A model generated the notes under the pieces. That model made no database searches, was not told the DNA's origin, and saw only the letters and a list, made by a program, of their open reading frames with translations. The translations under genes and the position numbers were made by a program. Positions 55,903-64,000 of a stretch of DNA of 64,000 bases are shown here, one piece after another. Within the stretch, counting starts at the first letter, position 1. Each line of letters begins with the position of its first letter. The DNA comes from Coffea arabica. Taxonomy: Eukaryota > Streptophyta > Magnoliopsida > Gentianales > Rubiaceae. Where the stretch lies: positions 30,555,001 to 30,619,000 of the forward strand of contig NC_092324.1 of the NCBI RefSeq assembly GCF_036785885.1, given 5' to 3'.

Positions 55903-58773
55903 CAAGAAAGAACAGCAACCGCAAAGGAGGAGGGGGATCGGGGAGAGATAGAGAGGTTTGGAAAAAAAAGAGACGGCAATAGAGAGGAGAGCTACGGGGG
56001 GTTTCTGAAAAGGGCTTACGGCTGGAAAAAAAAACAGAGTGAAAGAGGGAGACAGAGGCTAGGGATTTAGAGAGGAGTCAACAACGGAGAGCAAAAGAGG
56101 GACCAGAAAGCAAGAGGGAGAGTTTCAGGATGGCTGGAGAGTTTTGAGGGCGGCGGAAAGAAAGAAGCTGAGAGAAAGCCATGACGGCTGGGGGGGGATG
56201 ACGGCGAGTTTTTGAGATAGGAGGGGAGACGGCTGAAAGCAAAAGGTCTTGAGGACTGAGATAAGGGGGAGGACAATAAGGAAAACAGGAGAGGACTGCT
56301 GAGGATAGCAAATAGAATCGGGTCGGCTAGGTTTTGAGAGTGGAAAAGACAGCTTAGAGAGAAAAAAGAGAAAAACCAAGGAGAGGTGGGAGAGCAAGAA
56401 AGGTTACGGGCAGAATAAGATAAGAGCTCGGGAGAGGAATTAGGGAGCTACGCAGAAAAGCTGAGGAAGCGAGAGGAAAGAGCAGCAGCGGGAAGAAAAC
56501 ATCTTCCAGAAAATCTGCTATTCATGCTGATTTTTTAGATGCCTTTGGAGGCAATTTTCCCTAAGGAACCGGCTCCTTATTGGAGAATTTAGGTGATCTG
56601 GAATATCTACTGAGTCAGATCTTGAACTTTTGTTCAAGGATGTTTGCAAAATAATGCCGGGAAGACACACGAATGGCTGCTCGAAGCAGCCTGCTCGCCA
56701 AGGCAGCGATTTCGGCGATGAAGCTCTCAACTTTGTTTCTGGACTTAGCGTGCGTTGCCTGAGCAACCGACCACAAAGCCTTCCTCAGGTAGTCTCTTCC
56801 CCTGTTTGGGTCTATTTAACAGATTCTTTTTACAAAAGTCAGAGTCTATCAGGCATGAACTGTCGAACTTCTTTTGTCGCTGGTTTGTTAAGTTTGTTCC
56901 ACAGCTTTGCCATGTTTGATCTCCTTGATCCTCTTGTTGTTACTCTCCTTTATGTTTTGTGAATTTTGAGCATTTAAGTTTGGCAAGTGGAAAAGTGTAA
57001 GTCGCGTAATCTCGTTGGCTTGAAATATGCTTCGGATGAAAACCCAGAAAATGCAGAAAATTCTTGCCGGAAGTTTGCATGTTTGTTTCTAAATTTCGTG
57101 CTTTAAACCAAAGGTTTTACGTTTGCAAAGTTTGCAGATTGTTTGAGGATTCTGTTGGCAGAACTCAAATGGTGTTTAACTGGTTTTTGCGCATAAAAAG
57201 AAATCTGGTGCAACAAGCTCGAAGCTTTCGGCTTGTTGCAGCAGCGTTAATGAAGCTCAAAATTGCTGGCTGAGGTTCTTGCCTGGCCAAAATCTTCTTT
57301 TGAATTTGCTTACTGTCCTGAGTGAGGCCGCCTGCGTATTTGCTGCAATCTGAAGCAGCGACTGGGGCGACAACTTCAGGCTGCAACATGGCAAGTCTTT
57401 TTGGTTGCAGCTATAGGTTCTTTGGCATTGTGAAGATCCGTTTGTGCTAATTGATTTTGTGGACAATGATCTGCCGTCCGGGTCATAGCAATGCCTCAGT
57501 TTGTAGTTTTGTTTTTGCTTTGGAGTTCGATGTTTGGGTATGGGTAAATGATAGAAATGTTTTTCCTCTGTAAGAGTGTGCTTAAACCAGAATGGCACAA
57601 GAAACTTGAGTTTTAGCACTTCTCCTGTTCTTTTTTTTTTTTTTTTGCTATCTGCCATGCTAAATCTTGTGGCCTGATATTAAAGCTGTGGTATAACCTC
57701 CTTGATGGGAGCTCAGGGACAAAAGTCCCGTTAGTTTTCCTTCATGAACATTCTTTTGCAAGGTTTTGTTGCTTTGTCTTTCTGAAATTCTGGGTTGAAG
57801 TTGAGCAAGTGATCAGGTAATTTCATTGCATTTTGTGTTCGGGAGATTGTTGGGAACTTTTCTTTCCGTTTGGTCTTGAGCTCTCGCATTTTGTGGAGGA
57901 AGGGATAGGATTCATTTGAGCTACTTTGCATGAAAGTTGTCTCGGATGAACAAAGAAAGTCATAGAGGTTCATGGTCTTCATAGCTTGCTGAAAATTGAT
58001 TGCAGAATGTTTCTCACGTTCTTGCATGAAGATTGCATGAAATAACTTTCCCAAAATTGCACTTTGACCCCTTGCCTTCTAACTCATGCTGCTATAACCC
58101 ATTCAATTAGATAATCTCCTCAATTTGGTCCTTGGTAGTTTTAATTTTACAACTTCATTGCTTGTTCGCTTCAATTAATTATCATGCTTTGTTTAGATTG
58201 CAATTAATGCACGAGTTTAAGAACTTTGCGTCCAAGTGAGCTTGTGTTTACCTATTCTCTTTAATTTTCCCAAATAATTTGGTACCTTGACCTTTTCTTT
58301 TATTTTGGAGGATAAATAAGCGACTCCACCCCATTAGAGCTCCATTTCGAGGGAGGTATAACTTCTTTTATCTTTTTGTCTCTCCCCTATGTGATCCAAC
58401 GTGCTAAATGAGAATTGCATTTTTACTTTGCTTTCCTTGCTTTTCCTTAATTCCTTTCATTTATGTCATTTACTTTTGCTTTTATTAAGTTATTCTTTTA
58501 TGGGGTATGTGTACACCTCTTGGCTTGTAATAGATAGGGCTTGGAGAGCATTTTGTCCATTTTTCCCCTTCCCCTTTTGTTTTAGTTAGCGAATGTAATA
58601 GGTTCATTAGCTTGATTGCTTGCCTTTGTTGCTACGTGTTAATTTGCTTTATTAGGCTCTTGCATCTAGTCGAGCATGCTAAGTGTTATGTGCTATGTGT
58701 TTATATGTGATTGGCATGTCTACTTGCTCTCTATAGTCATAGATGAATATGATGGATGAATGCACGTCACCAC

Positions 58774-58864
58774 ACTAGTCCAACGCTAGTTGTGGCTCAT
58801 TGTCCCGTTTTCCACTAGTCCAACGCTAGTAGGAATTCATAGATATGAGCTAGTCCAATGCTAG
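58774..58864 (+). repeat. Three copies of a 15-bp motif CTAGTCCAACGCTAG
   Basis: Copies at about 58775-58789, 58815-58829 and 58850-58864 (the last with one change, AATGCTAG). Each is bounded by CTAG on both sides. Spacing is 40 and 35 bp. It lies in the transcribed part of the 4649-bp LTR. The function is unknown. Confidence 0.8.
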
Positions 58865-59990
58865 ACCCAATAGGCCGTCCCCTCTTGTTAGTACATACTT
58901 GCATGTTTCACTACATTTCATGCATTTTCTTAGCTTTTTAGCATTTGGCACGCCCCTCCAACCCTTTCCCCTTCATTTTAGGCTTTTGCATCTTCATGCT
59001 AGTTATAGGGTACATTTGCTTGAGGGTCCCCTTTCGATAAGGGAAACGAGCGAGTGTGGCTACAAAATAGCCTTAGCACGCTAGTTCTTCCTTCTAATCA
59101 AAGGGAAAATTAAAGTCGTGAAGTTAGGAGTCATTCCCGTACCCGACTTGGTGCATTCCTATAGGTTCATACACTTTCATTCTCATCATATCACTTCCTC
59201 ACTCTTTTATCCACATTTTCTCACAAATTATATTTTTCTCAGTCCACATGCCATGTTTGCACATTCTTCTTTTATCATTTATTTGCTACCTCACAAATTG
59301 CACCCAATTGCACTTATATGCATCTACTATTATATTTTCATCCATTTGCATACAAACACCTTTATTTTTCTAATTTGCACACATGCACTTGTCTTACATT
59401 CGCACACATGCACGTTTTCTTACATTTTCACACTTGCACTCATGTTTGAGTCTTCATTTGCATCATTCGTGACCTCTATGAGGACTTTCCTTATTGGCCA
59501 CCACAACTCATGTGGTTGGGACCAAAAAGCCTCGTAAGAGACATTTTAGGTTTAGGATTGCATTTCTTTTTCATATCCATTAGTCATGTCCAACATGCAA
59601 TGCATACTTTGGGTAGAAAAATTAGGAAAAGAAGGGCTAAGTCACGCAACTAGCTTTGGCTAGGGTAAGGGAGTGCCTTAGGCTTTGCCTTTGCCTTCTC
59701 CCTTATCAAACGTGACCCCCGATCCCTTTCTTTGGTTACGTAGACCTAAAAGTTCTTTAAAAAGGGTTTGTTTACTTTTTTCAAAAAATCACTTTTTGGG
59801 TGACTTGGTACACCCTAACTCTATACCAAGTGGCGACTCCATTTTTCATTCAAAAACCCTTTTTGAACTTTGTTTGGCCAAATCGTCGCATTTTCAAGTC
59901 CCACGGCTTTTTATTTTCACACACGTTCACATACATATTCCACACACTACTTTCATTCACATCATTCAAAAAGTGGGGCGCGACAAAAAT

Positions 59991-61425
59991 CATTTGGGTT
60001 TGGATGGTCAGGTCACGGAAAAGTTGAAGGAGGTTTCTTTACGAGTGCTACAGGTACTGCACATGTAGTTGTTGCAGATCATTAGGGGGCTGTTGCATCT
60101 GGTTTTGCTCCCATAAACAATGTTAATTCGGCTTCTACAAATCCAGCAGTGCCGTCGATGGAGCCTGTAATGCGACGGTGTAGTGATGATGAATCGGAGT
60201 CTAGTGTTGAGAAGGAGGGTGACTAGGTTAGGAATGTCTCTCCTCTGCATTCTGTAAACAAAACCAGGGAGCTGAACTCTTCGGCAGTAGGAATTCTTGA
60301 TGGGATGTCAAAGCCGGCAAGTCCAAGGGTATCCAAGCAAAATTCCTTTCTAATAGACAATTACATTTGGCCTCAATTAATTTGCAGAATTCTTTCTAGA
60401 TTTTGTCCAATGATTAATGGGCTATTTTGGAACATTCACGGAATATCAAAACACCCCAATTTTGGAAGACTTAAAAAGTTAATTCAGTTGCATTGAGTTC
60501 AAATTTTAGCAATATGTGACCCCGGTTATCGGTGGAGAAGGCTGAACAGTATCGTCGCCGTTTGAATTTCAGTAATCTTATGTGTAATTCTGCTGGATCA
60601 ACTTGGTTATTTTATCAGGATAGCTTTGCAGTAGTGGTAGTTGGAGAGTGTTCGCAGCATTTATCGGTCGAGTTTTCCCACTTTCAATTGCTGGTCTCTG
60701 TCACTTTGTCTTTTGTGCATGCCAGATGTACTGCTTTTAAAGGAGAGGGACTATGGGAGGGTTTACTACAAGATAATCCAGGCATGGGTGCGTGGCTTGT
60801 TGGAGGGGATTTTAATGTAGTAACAAAGGCTCACGAGAAAAGAGGTCGTAAGCCTTTCAATCCTTCTGAGGCAGTAGAGTTCTTGCAATTCTTGGGTGAA
60901 ACAAATCTTCTTGACGTAGGATTGTTTGGAGCACATTACACATGGTGGAACAACCGTCATGGTCCTGTGAGAATTTGGAAGAGGTTAGATAGGGTATTGG
61001 TTAATGAGGCATGTTACGACTTAGGTCTCCTGTTCTCGGTCTCGCATCTAGCTCGAGAACCGTTTGATCATGCCCCGCTTTTAATTTCTGTGACTACAAG
61101 ATTGGATGATAAGCCACATCCTTTCAGGTTTTTAAACTTGTGGATGTCGCAGGAAGATTTTTTACAGGTTATTAATGATTCTTGGATGCAACCCCGTGTG
61201 GGGTTACCAATACGGGTTCTTTGTCTTAAATTGAAACGGTTTAGGTGTGATATTCAATGGTTGAATAAAGAGGTTTTTGGGGACATTTTCCAGGTTGTGA
61301 AACAGAAGGAAGAGGAGGTGAGACTTGCTGAAGCTAGAATGGAGGAGGATGATTCGGACGAGGTACAAGCAGAGTTGCATTTAGCTCAAACGAGGCTACG
61401 TAATGTATTGTGTATAGAAGAGTAG
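59991..61425 (+). pseudogene. LINE-3 ORF1 end and endonuclease
   Basis: 59991-60400 completes ORF1 in broken frames. The endonuclease begins at the ATG at 60410 (MINGLFWNIHGISK). After a frame change near 60500 it runs open from 60532 to 61425: SVEKAEQYRRRLNF, the GGDFNVVTKAHEK motif with the catalytic Asp near 60810, YTWWNNRHG, IWKRLDRVLVN, then FDHAPLLISV. In that last motif the usual SDH has its Ser replaced by Phe while the catalytic Asp and His remain. The linker (IQWLNKEVFGDIF, Glu-rich helix) ends at a TAG at 61423-61425. Confidence 0.83.
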
Positions 61426-61558
61426 TTTTGGAAGCAAAAAGCGCCGAGTACGATGGATTTAGGAAGGGAATTGGAATACCAAGTTCTTCCATTCGGTGGT
61501 TAAACAATGGAGACTATAGTCAGGGATTCACAAAATAAAGGATGAGGGAAGACATTGG

Positions 61559-62241
61559 GTGGATTCTGAGGCTAGGATAGGGGAGGCGGCTGCTCAATTC
61601 TTTGAAATGCTGTTCACGGACTTGAAGCCCATTTCTCCTTTGAGTTTGTTAGAGTCTATTCCTAAGCTCGTGTCAAGGGAGGATAATGAGATGTTGGAGG
61701 CACTACCAAGAAAGGAGGAGGTCCGTCGTGTGATGTTTGACATGGATGGTGAAAGCACGCCTGGCCCGGATAGATATACGAGTCGATTTTTTAAATTTGC
61801 TTGGCAAATAATTAGTGAAGATGTTTTCAAGGTGGTGCTTAGTTTCTTTTGTGGTGCAGAACTACCGAAAGCTATCACAGCTACTTCAATTATGCTAATT
61901 CCAAAGGTGGACCAGCCTCACGACTTTTTGCAATTTCATCCAATCAACTTGTGTAATTTTTTCAACAAGATTTTCTCTAGAGTACTGGCCGATAGGCTTG
62001 CTGCTGTACTTCCAAAAATCATTTCACCACAGCAAAGTGGGTCTGTATATGGTCGCCTCATTTTGGATAATTTTTTACTCGTACAGGAGCTTATGGCTGG
62101 AATTGGTAAAAGGGCAAATAGTGGAAATATAGCTTTAAAGCTTAACATGTCCATAGTTTACAATTGCATGTCATGGCTATTTTTTACGATAGTTTTGAGA
62201 GCCTTTGGATTTGGGGAGATATGGATTGACATGGTTTGGAG
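61559..62241 (+). pseudogene. LINE-3 reverse transcriptase, fingers and palm part
   Basis: Open frame with RT motifs: FEMLFTDL, MDGESTPGPDRYTSRFFK (the usual PGPDG with Arg in place of Gly), SIMLIPKVDQP, then HPINLCNFFNKIFSRVLADRL and SPQQSGSVYGRLILDN. In LKLNMSIVYNCMSW the usual KLD..KAYD positions are changed (Asp to Asn), which would remove a catalytic Asp. The frame is interrupted at 62241 by the hAT-like element and continues at 62958 in frame after excision of the insert. Confidence 0.84.
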
Positions 62242-62949
62242 TAGGAGTGACAATTCCTGATACGACTCGAAAATACGACACGAACCTAACACGAAATTAA
62301 TGGGTTTGGATTGAGGTTTCGGGGATTCAGGTCAGAATCGGATCGAACCCGATGAATCCGAAAAGAAAACAGGTCGATTTCGGGTCAACCCATGGTGACC
62401 TGATATGACCCAATATGACCCGTTTACGAATTAAAAATAATTTAATAAACATAAAAATTATTTTATCTAACTAAACTAAATAGTCTAAATCATTCTTTTT
62501 TCAAAGGTATTAATTACTTAATCCTAAATGAATTTATTTAACTTGTGTGAAGTTGAAATTATTATATTTGGATAAATAATATATTATGTTATTTTTGACT
62601 TTTATGCTGTTTTAATTTATTTTATATTTGGTTTGGGATAAACCACTTTTACGGTGTTTAATTTATTTTAGATTTGGTTTGAAATTATTTATTTAAATTT
62701 TTATTACTTGATGATGTAATTAATTTTGTAAGAAATTGATTTTATTAGAAATTAAGTGATAAATTAATAAATTAAAATTAAGTTTCGGGTCATTTCGGGT
62801 CGACCTGTCAACCCGAAATTTTCGAATTCGTGTCAGGTATCCTGACCCGTTTCGAGTTGACGGGTCAAGTTCAGATCAGTGGGTTTTTTTGTTATACTTG
62901 GGCCTCAATCCGACCCGCCAACTCGAACTTGACCCGATTGCCACCCCTA
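62242..62949. mobile_element. hAT-like non-autonomous element in LINE-3
   Basis: A 708-bp insert with terminal inverted repeats: TAGGAGTGACAATTC at the left, and at the right the reverse complement of TAGGGGTGGCAATCGGG. It has a perfect 8-bp duplication GTTTGGAG (62234-62241 and 62950-62957), diagnostic of hAT. The ends are rich in CGGGTC/GACCCG words in both orientations and the core is very AT-rich. No transposase is present. Deleting it and one duplication rejoins WIDMVW to RLVSSSWFSV in the LINE reverse transcriptase. Confidence 0.9.
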
Positions 62950-62957
62950 GTTTGGAG

Positions 62958-64000
62958 GTTGGTGTCGAGTTCGTGGTTTTCTGTGATTGTTAATGGGGCA
63001 GGCATTGGCTTTTTCAAGTTTACTAGGGGCTTCGGCAAGGAGACCTTCTGTCCCCAACTCTCTTTATAATTGGGCTGGGGTGTTGTTTCACTCATTAAAT
63101 AGCTTGTTGGATAAGCCTTTGTTTCCCACGGGGTTGTCCAAGGATTACACACCTTAGTTATGCTGATGATATTGTGATATTTTCAAGTGTGGATCCTTCG
63201 TCCTTGGAGTTGATTATTCAGACGCTTGGGGCTTATGAGGGGGCAACTAGCCGAAGGATCAAAGTGCAGAAATTCAGTTTTTTGGTGCATGAGAAGCTTT
63301 CGTCATGTCATAAAGCTAGCGTGCAGCGAATTACTGGTTTTACTCATAGATCTTTTCCTGTCCGATACCTGGGGTATCCGCTATTTTGTGGGAGATGCAA
63401 GACAGTTTACTTCATGGAGTTGATACAGGCTGTGAGTAATAAAGTGACGTCGTGGAGGAACCGGTTCCTATCTTTTAAGGGAAGGATTACTTTGATCAAA
63501 CATATTTTGGCATCTATACCTATCCATCTGCTAGCCGAATCATGCCCTTCGAAGGGAATTTTATCGATGGTTGAGCAGATGATGGCAAATTTCCTTTGGA
63601 GGGAAAGGGAAGATGGCCTTAGATATCACTGGATCAAGTGGCAGGACCTATGTTCTTTGACGACACAGGGAGGAATAGGGGTCGATTCAATGGTGGAGGT
63701 TTTCACGGCATTCTCAATGAAGTTATGGTGGCGATTTCGGATGAGTGATTGTTTATGGTCTGATTTTATGAAGGCCAAATACTGCCAGTCAAATCATCCA
63801 TGTATGGTAGGAGTAACTCGAACCAGTTCATATTCCTGGAGATGAATGGTTCAGGTTAGGGAGCTTGTCGAGAATCATATTTGCTGGTTGTTGCGATTAG
63901 GACAGTGTAATTTCTGGTTCGATAATTGGCTAGGGTTTGTCCCTTTATGTCAATGGTTAGAAAGTGTTTCGGATCACTTAGCTCAGAATTTTCTTCTGAA
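62958..64000 (+). pseudogene. LINE-3 reverse transcriptase, catalytic palm and downstream
   Basis: Continues RT with SSSWFSVIVNG and GFFKFTRGF. The GDPLSP block is altered (GKETFCPQLS). The YADD catalytic box is at 63159-63170 (HLSYADDIVIFSS). The long frame 63174-63845 then carries PVRYLGYPLFCGRCK, TSWRNRFLSFKGRITLIKHILASIP and MMANFLWRE, followed by GLRYHWIKWQDLC and GGIGVDSM. Frame changes near 63070-63150 and 63845 break the ORF. RNase H, if present, lies beyond the window end. Confidence 0.83.

Larger units (their letters stand above)
55337..59985 (+). mobile_element. Solo LTR (4649 bp) in LINE-3, unrelated to LTRs A-H
   Basis: Begins TGTAGACACTAAAATTTTAG and ends GGGGCGCGACA, with a perfect 5-bp duplication AAAAT (55332-55336 and 59986-59990). 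It has TG..CA ends and no gag or pol, so it is read as a solo LTR. A TATA box lies at 55895-55902. Upstream there are A/G-rich tracts (55490-55650) and an A-run (55757-55774). The first ~600 bp after the TATA are strongly purine-rich. The 3' part has a TGGCGACTCC motif at 59831-59840 and a pyrimidine-rich stretch near 59160-59460. These features recall Tat/Ogre-type gypsy LTRs, but I cannot confirm the lineage without pol. Removing it and one AAAAT joins the LINE ORF1 in frame. The many short open frames on both strands are incidental. Confidence 0.85.
54090..64000 (+). mobile_element. LINE-3, plus-strand L1 LINE, runs off the window
   Basis: A third L1-type LINE: ORF1 (54148-55336, 59986-60400), endonuclease (60410-61425), reverse transcriptase (61559-62241, 62958-64000). 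It is cut by a 4649-bp LTR and a 708-bp hAT-like element, each with its own target duplication. The 5' boundary is approximate: a CT-rich leader starts near 54105. The coding parts are better preserved than in LINE-1 and LINE-2, suggesting a younger copy. The 3' end is outside the window. Confidence 0.85.

Noticed and set aside
56067..56397. Minus-strand Ser/Pro/Leu-rich frames
   Set aside because: Caused by the purine-rich leader of the 4649-bp LTR on the opposite strand.

Overview
This is a plant nuclear chromosome segment. Every recognisable element is a plant type: Mutator-like (MULE) and CACTA DNA transposons, hAT-type miniature elements, L1-type LINEs with a plant RNase H tail, giant gypsy LTRs primed by initiator tRNA-Met, and one UDP-glycosyltransferase with a plant PSPG box and one intron. 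A eudicot is likely. Gag-only elements with very long LTRs (TR-GAG type) were first described in coffee, so a Rubiaceae or related asterid is possible, but I cannot fix the species. The window is roughly 95 percent transposable element with a single host-type gene.

Layout. (1) 1-9912: a minus-strand MULE transposase pseudogene, split by solo LTR A (1800-8123), which holds a reverse solo LTR E (2382-5857). (2) 9905-11323: a broken LTR tail and the 3' end of a CACTA element. (3) 11324-49675: a plus-strand LINE cut by a nest more than 33 kb long. A complete minus-strand LINE (13732-29204) landed in it. That LINE received LTR B (17318-26596), B received C (18449-25079, reverse), C received D (18505-22358), and D received a hAT-like MITE (21239-21715). 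A separate reverse solo LTR F (29208-47252) landed on the edge of the minus LINE. F contains partial LTRs G and H and a young element (35832-46326) with two 4149-bp LTRs and only a gag gene. (4) 49676-54089: the low-repeat part, with a UGT74-type glycosyltransferase gene (51199-52742) that carries a frameshift in exon 2. (5) 54090-64000: a third LINE on the plus strand, cut by a 4649-bp LTR (55337-59985) and a 708-bp hAT-like element (62242-62949), running off the window edge.

Most of the nesting order is supported by target-site duplications read directly in the sequence: CAATG, TAGTG, TTATT, ATCTC, CTGCC/CTGCG, TCATT and AAAAT (5 bp), CTTGTGAC and GTTTGGAG (8 bp), and a 13-bp LINE duplication. 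In several cases removing the insert plus one duplication copy restores the host reading frame. The best leads are the gag-only element and the giant LTR group it belongs to. Members with divergent bodies share a 75-bp 3' end, degenerate modules repeated every 175-195 bp, and splice-donor and splice-acceptor-like signals that bracket those modules. No CRISPR, rRNA or tRNA genes were seen.
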